From NCBI GenBank assembly GCA_947856675.1, contig CANUCM010000096.1:1-28756 (forward strand): a stretch of 28,756 nucleotides of DNA, given 5' to 3'. Source of the stretch: an uncultured Clostridia bacterium. Its GTDB lineage: Bacteria > Bacillota > Clostridia > Oscillospirales > Butyricicoccaceae. The translations under genes and the position numbers were made by a program. How positions within the stretch are numbered: position 1 is the stretch's first letter; each line of letters opens with the position of its first letter. Under the pieces are notes generated by a model, which saw nothing but the letters and a program-made list of their open reading frames with translations, was not told where the DNA came from and ran no database searches. Below, piece by piece: positions 25,201-28,756 of this stretch.

Positions 25201-26255
25201 TCGCCGTAGGCAAAGCCCACACGGCTCTGTTCGCCGAGCTCGGCGTTGTTCAGATCCAGGCCGTCATGGGACTGGAGCATGCGGCTCTTGGCGCCCCAGA
25301 GAATCGTGGCGGTGCTGGCCTGGCTGTACTGAAGCCGAAGGCCGAAACTGGAGGCGATAAAGCCGTTTGCGCCCAGAAAATGCTGCTCGGAGAAGACGAG
25401 GCTGCCTGAGGCGATGGCCAAATCGTCCACGCCGTCGCGGTTAAAGTCGCCCGACTCAAGGGATACCATGTTGGGCACGGTGTCCTTGCTCAGGGCATGG
25501 CTCCACACCCGGCTCCAGGACTGCGGGTTGAGCCAGTCCTTTTCACCGGACAGCGACGTGCGCTGGTATTTGTAGATGTCGACGCGGGCGGCGGCGTTTT
25601 CCGCCACATACACGGCGATTTCGGCGGTGCCGTCGCCGTCGTAGTCACCGGCGGTAATCTGCAGCAGGTTTTGCCAGGCAAAGGCATAGGACGCCTGATT
25701 GGCGTCGCCGCCGGGGACGGTGTTGGTCGGGTTGATGGCGGAGCAGATTTGCATGGCTTCGCCGTAGTTGCCCGCTTCCGCGTCATAGAAATAAAGGTAA
25801 AGCGCCTGATCGCCGGACGTGCCGGTGATGCCGGCGTAGGCGATGCCTCCGGGCAGGCCGTCGCCGTCAAAATCGCCGGCGGCCGCGGCAAAGAGCTGCA
25901 TGCCGGAAGGCATGGCTGCGCCGGTCGGCATGGAGTTTATGTCGCTGAAGCTGAAGCTGTCGTCATCCCGGCCGTAAACATTTGCGCCGGAAGAAGAGGC
26001 TGTCACCAGTTCAAACACCTGATTCCCGGGGACGAGATCCCGGCCATAGGGGTTTTCCGTGGTGTCTTCGTTGTAACCCTCCGGGATCTCCGAGGTGTCA
26101 AAGCCCAGGGCGGAAAAGACGTCCGCGTCCTGGCCTTCGAAGCCGCCGGCCAGGTTGGTGGCCGCGCGGGCGGGCAGAGAGATCTCGGGCAGCATGCCAA
26201 ACAGCAGCAGGCATGTCAGCAAAAAGCTGGTAAATCGTCTTGCTGATCGTTTCAT
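13260..26255 (-). CDS. Giant multidomain SLH-anchored surface protein (about 4331 aa)
   Basis: Secreted, wall-anchored protein. Start: the ATG at 26255 is preferred because AAGGAGG (26268-26262) is 6 nt from it; an ATG at 26261 abuts that site with no spacing. Signal peptide MKRSARRFTSFLLTCLLLFG ends near PARAA (residue 32). Rough order: FG-GAP/VCBS-like DxDxDG motifs (about 125-530); unassigned beta/Gly-rich part (550-870); FnIII-like (915-1027); Ig-like with SYRCRVNVLT (1040-1125); Cys cluster CDVCGFYTICC (about 1475); first InlB-like repeats (1555-2000); beta-helix-like segment (2130-2360); Ig-like (2865-2960); eleven InlB-like repeats (3095-4070); collagen-like GPEGPAGPVGPAGPG (about 4000); EF-hand-like DIDGSGTW (about 4115); three SLH domains (4146-4331). 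No catalytic motif seen. The frame is unbroken. Role as adhesin or S-layer-associated protein is inferred. Confidence 0.9.
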   Translation of the reverse strand: MKRSARRFTSFLLTCLLLFGMLPEISLPARAATNLAGGFEGQDADVFSALGFDTSEIPEGYNEDTTENPYGRDLVPGNQVFELVTASSSGANVYGRDDDSFSFSDINSMPTGAAMPSGMQLFAAAAGDFDGDGLPGGIAYAGITGTSGDQALYLYFYDAEAGNYGEAMQICSAINPTNTVPGGDANQASYAFAWQNLLQITAGDYDGDGTAEIAVYVAENAAARVDIYKYQRTSLSGEKDWLNPQSWSRVWSHALSKDTVPNMVSLESGDFNRDGVDDLAIASGSLVFSEQHFLGANGFIASSFGLRLQYSQASTATILWGAKSRMLQSHDGLDLNNAELGEQSRVGFAYGDLDGDGVKDLIAVGQPLSDATSNTSRTITSYVYANGAGMTINSSAIYKVVDGKWEEIQSGTDDNGQPTYTQAWTSSNGFDSEYNSLPLMVSNAAVMTPAGSDYTYLYADSCLYRYSEGQMQIFYALDEESGQYSSENTDDRLDNSWRLSITSGITDRSYGFCEYGAVSGDVNGSGSDILSTALISPQNTSASSRNNGVFTLWGSGDGVTLDNAVAQNFASGFIVPSLVDVDLDTIIIEYTGVHYLTYSDPQVLAVIAAAPYFEDVDEVVDYDYAWQNTTSYSRIQGQGHSEIITMDFEAGAWLEADTTLGGASVAIETAVLFTLEWEESTTKTTEYELSFETSQDEDAVAFFSIPTENYVYNIHTPDGKGGYTTTVDIIQNTFTPCYQILTLDYYESIQGNYDELPQISGTALTSTPGDPASYPSSTNGYNVIAQWNDDPAGVSFGNGSISQSITITEEQAESYNIGGAWDFQVGGGGAFQSDLLQTEVEVAGGIQWSLNPASGWADIDLTGTSFSGTVTNMPLQFRDYGYYYSWKLFAYNYVFDNGNSIPVVSYLVNDVSAPPELPEDFQQDFDLTTSEENVLTWTYDGAATKFYLYKYFDFPVGGGLDLIAEIDPADSRFFKYQTDGDGNPYKQYYYTDPNLTPYTEYQYAIQVERIDKVPPLSSPSGLLTARTKAAEGYPLLYISESDNISDGTLLVYPDKNSYLTVDVKGPQGENSSNYYSIVQYQWQKLEKGSWVDMVNETGMTLTFSNAGVDTAGSYRCRVNVLTRDTATYITAYTGTVVLTHAKRTSYIDETTLGVEDVTGGGIQLYAQVRNAHADSAAIPGGSASFILTNTSTGDSYTYIAELDATGTASKILDGTLPQGMYTVAVRYSGSYIFKSCSADCTYLSQMSSGYTIDLPSSITYGDGADVTFYHVSKSDGITSHTQQQANAFSLQAAEASSRVAISTAGYWDHEFSPGQKLGSLQAGQSYRYRGPDGAWLYFTVSRSGTVRLYEDYVTYEYIDASSYLTYTNEGGQYALSGETPAGTYLVRMQGEDTEPYTEALFTVNPRPVSLQLPHQQGNEGTPAVQPTLGELTVAGGSWAPCDFNADGTLKQSIADTVANTKYYNTAWKEFTHESVCDVCGFYTICCADTLANYDLTFLDGSITILGATQEVSIGVRPFEDQQVGTLYAVSPDYAYTRTSIGTTGSLTQKHPTGTRLVFSAVPDTGYEIYDWYINGKPLGSKDSSIAYVLLNEPTSVEVQFSVKQNTLSFGTAGDAGGGTITCSDESLTSGSVVIANALFTFTAVPNEGYHFKEWRYTELDQGTVYDDTDFGKESSTFELIMPSTSCSVYAVFERDFYPFTFTDRSGNNGLVAWYENRVNDAPGAPVEKIFIESGQEIKGDTVVTIEPAQGCTWDADYRYVSSGSQGTADYSTGTYVVTVDAPTDVTGYTRRNAYDITLSFDIDTQYAEPEGAELVYTLNGQEYHLPYDAGSVTLEDVPGGTLVNINANFPGYYVLDGWTSDATRVTATDTRNPLAVLIQNGGSVTKDQAYYYTGEDGVTYYFTAPFTGTVQWTGTDVTVYASGSAFTVAELSRQENITVHLTEKPTYTVTMKDISGSGEYSLTLPDGAGRAGNVVTVHEGDDLTVMVSPAQGKTVTYWETTPEGMDPVRSQATALRYIIPAIADNYTFEPIFSNTTYNTISWPTINPDTLGITLSPASGYLSSVVSGNDFVFHLSGVSSTLGMIDKVYANGHEFTEEGSEFGGTTYSYSGSTYTIKNITSNQVITLTLKDIGVTVNGEDISALSGAGWSYSPESQTLTLDRSNLTVSGSNNSLASDLHIMLGSAASAVTFSNFTLTSSHTLPIQLMSQESILTLTGNNFIDAPAAGAIPLSSVGNLTVRGSGNLAISSPASGGSPALSVAGALTLSGNVSLDIPISGAGNFAVSAQSLVVGVAQSSFSPIMRVSAENYNYGIKADTVTVYGGELNVKAFQHAIYARSLTNLNGTMELSTSPSSTDNTVFACSNLDISGERSLWNVDYSAFGGFLLRIGVSDYYRLYTKMGAQDLLKLEYQIVGPEGDQTMQLVPVWQDNLSQAFYVRLSPMKSSVSTLTLSATVDGKTYTGTPFNPPINIPTYYYVDLADSSSTAIQSISLPALEGSGVPVPSTGTPNWLIVAKADQTGYLTLGTWEITWNEPVEENPRITGTPTESAKQLDYTLSGMSELDITMRGSIDASSQAVKSLTLDSLGYSNLKVNDNPVYLKGSNTLITVSSVSAPLEAAGDNHELNLQSADSTAGLMLSSIDLADTVPALIADSVNLHNVQSLTIFVQQGAYAIKSSQDTTNVIIQYYDDTTGSSPLLLPYGTGWHQEVGTSAAAADVTPNVQLSLPVPYMKFSTISSDAYVSVVAPNPSDFYYNKSTGTGVTQHTLIPPVVTGQVHPFDKAAAGNASSGSVAVIDSSGAETPLTATQYTATTPDGTTSTLLTLEESWLETLPRGTYTIRVYFYDEDLSDSTRYTLDIPLTIEETAVSIGELSISPDTVTGLRGSSFDFTTTFTGTTPAAYEWSVTGDGDLTENRSSATLTIFDDAEVGSTISVEVSSYADTAKTHILGTATATITVAPTALDINVSCVYETPSGDGSYTLYHNTDGNAHTWNFAAEVILDSGTPEPQRLSWTLWGAQRSGTQVDASTGVLTISPDETGTNGQLQLNAIYENPDGSIYKKTVIIHLSTDAHVAYDSAPAANGVISGAVLDDGTVIPADGAFVPAGRLVTITAAPDEEFAVKTWYVNGQDVMDNPLYTVDAENHTLSFVAEAMLHYTIRADYVNTNNFAITYSAGKNGSLTAQSGGQILASGSTVVKGSDVVLTATPDTHCSVARWLVNGTVYEQTPGTPYTGKSLTLSNVEENYDIAVEFVGSEIEIRFDAQTGGTLTLLVNGQRIENASGSFTVHAMDDVLLLAAPDSGYLVDCWSASDGSGGYAPIPGSSGTTTYSVPDITEGFDVQVSFRPIPTYDITVTTNSFQNGYGTVESSYGSVDMSDSSTLTVAEHGTLTLLAVPDAGSYVYRWYVPDGVEYEVNGNSITLLDVRSDLDDIDAGQYIGVTFRRNFYDVTLSATAGGTLSAQYALTIGTDDFNGSISDSENIRGGSKVDFTITPDKGYILSGLTVNGSSITPVWHEDLGFYTYSIDSLGSDVLMEAVFAETPSRHAVIVPSAFTAEVVTDDSVDPPVTASIPTGSGSVSFVPDGVSGDDDNAAPGTDAVLAAPGGTVRLTFSPAAGYAVDYNVLVEEIEKVIPEISAAVYSLSMAVQDCVVTITGVDSDLDFSDMESPFSPDLVTAYCTISIADDVTGGTLEVYWNNVQLQDGAQVPEGSKLTVVATPNEHFDVDLLTADGHELSETTFTVDSDTTLDAQFARSEYDVTVSISGNGSGLVSINGTEYAPGTYTLAAGSTLTIQGLPAQGSALSVLDVPGGTLNPDDGSWSVSLTSDLTISALFEAEECAVTFNTPENGTLILLDSLGRPIQSGDFLPVGTTLTIMTIPDAHYALDTLTAGGSDYGTNLLSSVTTYLVNAEKSNHIECTFAVAEVPVSWTVSNGVLNVTQSDGTPIFNGQYLPVGTTLIVKPIANTDYTLESFTASGAEADSEGKYVTGTEPVIFTVLFKYTGEIPTGPEGPAGPVGPAGPGLDSDSEYTVKISVTGAGSVTVTSDGVELANGDTVKLGTILVITATAEGKDPLTSLTVNGVPFVSGSEYEVYANTDIVASFGDVGQPYYLDASGNKVFIGFAYDIDGSGTWTEGEYLAPEGAQVLFTPNHKTFSDVSGHWGEEAIAFVTDREILIGITDSLFDPDGSVTRAMVATVLGRLYERSFGLSSTGTGQAFDDCNYSAYYGKYVDWAAEHGIVKGYGDGTFGPDDLVTREQMATMLFRFAEMMQALPEQTDSALTYADSDTIADWAREGALYCQSEGLMQGVGANLFAPQQTATRAQLATIVSNFIKTVVR
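13265..13820 (-). repeat. Three SLH domains at the C-terminus of the giant protein
   Basis: SLH1 begins FSDVSGHWGEEAIAFVTDRE and continues LFDPDGSVTRAMVATVLGRL. SLH2 begins FDDCNYSAYYGKYVDWAAEH and contains GYGDGTFGPDDLVTREQMAT. SLH3 has YADSDTIADWAREGALYCQS and LFAPQQTATRAQLATIVSNF. Three SLH units are what is needed to bind pyruvylated secondary cell-wall polymer. They differ in DNA sequence, so this is an old protein-level repeat. Confidence 0.92.
14040..16985 (-). repeat. Array of about eleven InlB-B / Bacterial_repeat-type domains
   Basis: Repeats of about 75-100 residues share a core G-(S/T)-x-L-T-(I/V)-x-A-x-P-x-x-x-(Y/F)-x-(V/L)-x-x-(W/L)-x-x-(N/D)-G. Examples are GRLVTITAAPDEEFAVKTWY, GSDVVLTATPDTHCSVARWL, GTLTLLAVPDAGSYVYRWYV, GSKLTVVATPNEHFDVDLLT and GTTLTIMTIPDAHYALDTLT. 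The Trp of the upstream copies is lost in copies nearer the SLH end. Three further copies lie upstream (about 21600, 21330 and 20300). Such repeats usually form rod-like stalks in surface proteins. Confidence 0.8.
24670..25890 (-). repeat. FG-GAP / VCBS-like calcium-binding repeats
   Basis: Five spaced units in the N-terminal part: AAGDFDGDGLPGGIAYAG, ITAGDYDGDGTAEIAVYV, LESGDFNRDGVDDLAIAS, FAYGDLDGDGVKDLIAVG and a degenerate AVSGDVNGSGSDIL. The GDxDGDGxxDL core is the calcium-binding loop of FG-GAP/VCBS blades, suggesting an integrin-like beta-propeller at the exposed end of the protein. Confidence 0.8.
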
Positions 26256-26276
26256 GAGCATCCTCCTTCAGGAAAA

Positions 26277-26328
26277 GCAAAAGCGCCGGAAGAAGACGCC
26301 GAAAGGCGTCTTCTTCCGGCGCTTTTGC
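26277..26328 (-). terminator. 24-bp perfect hairpin between regulator and giant gene: terminator or leader attenuator
   Basis: Positions 26277-26300 pair perfectly with 26305-26328 around a 4-nt loop. Read on the minus strand the stem ends CTTTTGC and continues TTTTCC, i.e. terminator-like. It lies about 97 nt after the regulator stop (26425) and 8 nt before the Shine-Dalgarno of the giant gene (26268-26262). It can be the terminator of the regulator gene, but any giant-gene transcript started in 26329-26424 must also pass through it. Confidence 0.8.
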
Positions 26329-26424
26329 CAACATAGTTTCGTACTGTAATGATATAACAAAACAGCATATTTCGCTATTACCCGGAAAGAAGGGGAAAAT
26401 GGGTAGGGGTGTTGGCGGCCGGTT

Positions 26425-27633
26425 TTACCGCAGCATGTATTTTTTGAGGTTCTGGCGGTTTTCTATGCCCAGCTTTCGCAGGGCGGAAGAGATGTAGCGC
26501 TTGACGGTGTTGGGGGAAATGTTCATGTGCCGGCCGATTTCCTGATTGGTCCAGCCCCGGGCGGCCAGCATGGCGGCGGCGAACTCGGTGGTGGTCAGGT
26601 TGTCGGCCACATCGTGGCCGGTCTGCGGGTTGTGGATTTTGCGCCAGCCTGTGGAAAAGCGGTAGGTGATGGCGATGATGCGCTTAAAATCCTCGGGCCA
26701 GCCCTTTTTGATGACGGCTTCAAGCATGCCGCCGAGCAGGCCGTGGTGTTCCCCGAAGCCCTCGATGAGGTCGTCGGGCTGCGCCAGGCGCCAGGCGGCC
26801 AGCAGGTGCTGCTGGGCCAGCTCGGGATTGCGCAGGCTCATGTAATCCATGACGGCCACAAGGTGCAGGTAGATGGCGGGAATGGGGTAATCCTGTCCGT
26901 GCATGGCGAGCGTGGCGTCCACGACGCCGGCGCTTTTTTCATACTGCTGCTGAAGGTACAGGTAATGGGCCTGAACGTACATGGCAAAAGCGCGCAGCCC
27001 GGGCGGCAGCAGGGGCAGGAAATCCTGTGTGGGCGGGAGCTTGTCCGGCAGGGGAAGGTGCAAAAGCACGGCGGCGGCCGCGGCGATAAAGGCGGCGGCG
27101 GCCTGCAGGTGCGGGGAGGCCTGCGCGGCGGATAAAACGTTTTCAACCTCACGAAGAGCGAAGGAAGCGCGCTGAATTTGGCCGATGGACAGGTTGGAAT
27201 AGGCGTAAATCAGGCAGGCGGACAGCTTGAGGGGCATGTCCGTGCTGCAGAGATAGGCTTCGGCTTCCCGGGCGGCCTCTTCCGCGTGCCCGCTGAAATA
27301 GTGGTATTCGGCCATGGCGATGTCCTGGCGGGGGCCGCTTTCCATGGACTGGATGTATTTCAGGCAGCTGCCCGGGGTAAAGGCGGTATTCATCAGCGGC
27401 ATCAGCGTGGATTCGGGGGCGGAAAGGGGCTGTATGGGGGAAAGCGTCCGGGGCCCGGCCTGTTTTTTCAGGCGTCTGGGGTCTGCGGGTTTTTGCGCCA
27501 GGGCGGGGATGGCCCAGCTGCGGCCGAACTTGCGGGCGCCGGCGATGCGCCCTTCGGTGCAGAACTGATTGACCCGGCGTTCCGATATGCCCCACTGCTC
27601 GGCCGCCTGGTGGATGGAGATAAATCCCTGCAT
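26425..27633 (-). CDS. Dual-HTH transcriptional regulator (excisionase-type HTH + LuxR-type HTH)
   Basis: 402-aa regulator. Residues about 4-50 form an excisionase/HTH_17-like DNA-binding domain (ISIHQAAEQWGISERRVNQF then GRIAGARKFGRSWAIP). Residues about 90-330 are helical and Ala/Leu-rich, TPR- or MalT-like (YHYFSGHAEEAAREAEAYL, YVQAHYLYLQQQYEKSAGVV), without a Walker A motif. Residues about 345-402 are a LuxR/GerE HTH (LTTTEFAAAMLAARGWTNQE and ISPNTVKRYISSALRKLGI). The start ATG at 27633 follows AAAGGTGAT. There is no signal peptide. It lies immediately upstream of the giant SLH gene on the same strand, separated by 169 nt and a hairpin, so control of that gene is a reasonable inference. 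Signal and DNA target are unknown. Confidence 0.85.
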   Translation of the reverse strand: MQGFISIHQAAEQWGISERRVNQFCTEGRIAGARKFGRSWAIPALAQKPADPRRLKKQAGPRTLSPIQPLSAPESTLMPLMNTAFTPGSCLKYIQSMESGPRQDIAMAEYHYFSGHAEEAAREAEAYLCSTDMPLKLSACLIYAYSNLSIGQIQRASFALREVENVLSAAQASPHLQAAAAFIAAAAAVLLHLPLPDKLPPTQDFLPLLPPGLRAFAMYVQAHYLYLQQQYEKSAGVVDATLAMHGQDYPIPAIYLHLVAVMDYMSLRNPELAQQHLLAAWRLAQPDDLIEGFGEHHGLLGGMLEAVIKKGWPEDFKRIIAITYRFSTGWRKIHNPQTGHDVADNLTTTEFAAAMLAARGWTNQEIGRHMNISPNTVKRYISSALRKLGIENRQNLKKYMLR

Positions 27634-27670
27634 GAAACCATCACCTTTTTGATAACTGGAGTTCTTGTAT

Positions 27671-27700
27671 ATTATATACGAATGACCGAAGGTTTTTCAA
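27671..27700 (-). promoter_or_regulatory. SigA-like promoter for the dual-HTH regulator
   Basis: Minus strand TTGAAA (27700-27695), 18-nt spacer, perfect TATAAT (27676-27671), about 38 nt before the start codon at 27633. An AT-rich palindromic stretch around the -10 (GTATATTATATAC) could also be an operator. Confidence 0.7.
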
Positions 27701-27739
27701 GAAAAAGGGGCATAAAAAAACAAAAAAATAAAATGGGAA

Positions 27740-28624
27740 ATGGTGCAAAAAAAACAGCCTGCGCGGACCGCGCAGGCCGGCGGATACCGCGCACGGAAAA
27801 AGCCCGCCCCCGTTTTTGGGGAGCGGGCCGTGCGCTGCGGAAAGGCATGGGGCAGCGGGCGGTGCGCCTGCGGCGCCTCACGCTTTGGGGCCGGGCTGGT
27901 TTTGGGTCCGGGGGGACTTTTTGACGGCGCCGCCCTTGATGACGAGCGGCGGCTTGCGGTACATGATGCGGATGTCCTCGTCGGGGTTGCCGGGGACGGC
28001 GCCGTGACGCTGCGCTTTGACCGGCCGGTGCGCATCCTCTCTGTCACCGATGAGACCGTTAGGGTCAGCCGGAACGGCGCGGCCCTCAGCGGGACCCTGA
28101 CGCCGGTGGACACGGGTGTCGCGGCGGACGGGCAGCTCTGCGCCACCACCTTCGCCTTCCGCCTTTCCGGCGGAGCCCTCGGCAGCGGCAATCTGTCGGC
28201 CAGCTACCGCGATGTCGTCACCTACGCCGGAACCGCCAGCGCGGGCATCGGGACGGCAGAGGTTTCCGGGGGCCTGCCCTTCACCGGCGTGGACAGGTCG
28301 GCCTATTACTGCGACAGCGTCTCCTGGGCCGTGAACCATGAGCCCCAGATTACCGCGGGCACCGGCGGCACGTTCTTCTCGCCCGAAGACCCCTGCACCA
28401 GAGCCCAGGCCGTCACCTTCCTCTGGCGGGCCATGGGCCAGCCGGAGCCGGCGCAAAAGACCAGTCCGTTTACCGACGTCCGCGCGTCGGACTACTTCTA
28501 TAAGGCGGTCCTCTGGGCCGTGAAGCAGGGCATTACCGAAGGTACCGGCGCGGCCGCCTTCTCTCCTGAAGAGCCCTGTACCCGGGCGCAGATCGTGACC
28601 TTCCTTTACCGGGACATGGCCTGA
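27740..28624 (+). CDS. SLH-domain protein fragment, probably 5'-truncated
   Basis: The open frame ends with two good SLH units: SAYYCDSVSWAVNHEPQITA with FFSPEDPCTRAQAVTFLWRA, and FTDVRASDYFYKAVLWAVKQ with AAFSPEEPCTRAQIVTFLYR. Before them, from about 27930, lies an Ig-like segment (DGAVTLRFDRPVRILSVTDE, SGTLTPVD, NLSASYRDVVTYAG). The first 60 or so codons run through two minus-strand terminators and look non-coding. No start has a signal peptide, which an SLH protein needs: the ATG at 27740 lacks a ribosome site, while a GTG at 27830 has GGGGAG 6 nt upstream but no export signal. No signal peptide was found in the other plus frames nearby. The likeliest reading is a remnant of a surface-protein gene whose 5' part was lost. 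Confidence 0.6.
   Translation: MVQKKQPARTAQAGGYRARKKPAPVFGERAVRCGKAWGSGRCACGASRFGAGLVLGPGGLFDGAALDDERRLAVHDADVLVGVAGDGAVTLRFDRPVRILSVTDETVRVSRNGAALSGTLTPVDTGVAADGQLCATTFAFRLSGGALGSGNLSASYRDVVTYAGTASAGIGTAEVSGGLPFTGVDRSAYYCDSVSWAVNHEPQITAGTGGTFFSPEDPCTRAQAVTFLWRAMGQPEPAQKTSPFTDVRASDYFYKAVLWAVKQGITEGTGAAAFSPEEPCTRAQIVTFLYRDMA
27747..27777 (-). terminator. Minus-strand rho-independent terminator (proximal)
   Basis: Stem 27757-27765 with 27769-27777 (GCCTGCGCG/CGCGCAGGC), 3-nt loop, followed on the minus strand by TG and eight T (27754-27747). It insulates the regulator promoter from transcription coming from the right. Confidence 0.8.
27789..27835 (-). terminator. Minus-strand terminator (distal) nested in an outer stem
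   Basis: GCCCGC plus CCCC (27802-27811) pair with GGGG plus GCGGGC (27818-27828), with one bulged A. On the minus strand five T (27801-27797) follow. An outer 7-bp pair (27789-27795 with 27829-27835; GCGCACG/CGTGCGC) encloses it. A second terminator just upstream of the one at 27747-27777 suggests a lost minus-strand gene or insulation against readthrough from the tRNA. Confidence 0.65.
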
Positions 28625-28665
28625 GGCCCGGCGTGTCTGTCCCCGGTTTTTCCTGAAAACATGAA

Positions 28666-28701
28666 AAAGAGACCTGAAATCGCAAGATTTCAGGTCTCTT
28701 T
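28666..28701. terminator. Bidirectional terminator between the SLH fragment and the tRNA gene
   Basis: A 16-bp perfect stem (28666-28681 with 28686-28701; AAAGAGACCTGAAATC and complement), loop GCAA. Minus-strand reading gives a T-run directly after the CCA end of the tRNA; plus-strand reading terminates the SLH fragment with a shorter T-run. Confidence 0.88.
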
Positions 28702-28756
28702 GGTGGAGATAAGCGGGATCGAACCGCTGACCTCTTGAATGCCATTCAAGCGCTCT
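28701..28756 (-). tRNA. tRNA-Ala(GGC), 5' part outside window
   Basis: Read on the minus strand: the anticodon stem CTTGA/TCAAG encloses ATGGCAT with anticodon GGC (Ala). It is followed by the variable loop, the T-arm with GGTTCGATCC, the acceptor strand TATCTCC and an encoded ACCA end at 28704-28701. The D-arm and 5' acceptor strand lie beyond the window edge. The terminator stem starts at the final base of the CCA. Confidence 0.93.

Noticed and set aside
26329..26424. SigA promoter for the giant gene
   Set aside because: A TATCAT-like -10 is visible on the minus strand (26354-26349), but no convincing -35 stands 16-18 nt upstream, so I did not list it.

Overview
The window comes from a GC-rich, low-G+C-lineage-type Gram-positive anaerobe, most likely an uncultured gut clostridium of the Oscillospiraceae type. 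This is inferred from strong AAGGAGG ribosome sites, SigA-like promoters, the gene set (CD1247-type protein, DUF6440, YqeG phosphatase, COG2509 FAD protein) and S-layer homology (SLH) surface proteins. No taxonomic search was possible.

Layout. Positions 1-1472 (minus) hold a partial D-aminoacylase, divergent from a plus-strand unit with an AT-rich patch of short overlapping ORFs (1620-2007), a COG2509 FAD-dependent dehydrogenase and glutaminase A. A bidirectional terminator separates this from a convergent DUF6440 gene. Next come a secreted protein with SLH-like repeats (TTG start), a tiny Cys-rich membrane protein and an APC amino-acid permease. A minus-strand unknown protein is divergent from a housekeeping cluster: YqeG-like HAD phosphatase, endonuclease IV-like TIM barrel, Xaa-Pro aminopeptidase, elongation factor P, CD1247-type zinc-ribbon protein and GluQRS. 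Several of the metabolic genes (D-aminoacylase, glutaminase, permease, peptidase) fit growth on amino acids and peptides.

The right half is dominated by one minus-strand gene, 13260-26255, encoding a secreted protein of about 4331 residues. It has an N-terminal FG-GAP/VCBS-like region, a beta-rich central part with Ig-, FnIII- and beta-helix-like segments, about 14 InlB-B-like repeats, a very short collagen-like stretch and three C-terminal SLH domains. It looks like a wall-anchored giant adhesin. Directly upstream on the same strand is a 402-aa regulator with two different HTH domains. Between the two lies a 24-bp perfect hairpin that ends 8 nt before the Shine-Dalgarno of the giant gene: either the terminator of the regulator or an attenuator in the leader of the adhesin.

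The right edge has a plus-strand SLH ORF without a credible start or signal peptide (a likely 5'-truncated remnant), two tandem minus-strand terminators at its 5' side, a bidirectional terminator, and the 3' part of a tRNA-Ala(GGC) gene on the minus strand. The most interesting unit is the regulator / hairpin / giant adhesin locus with its neighbouring SLH remnant. No CRISPR array, transposase or integrase was seen.
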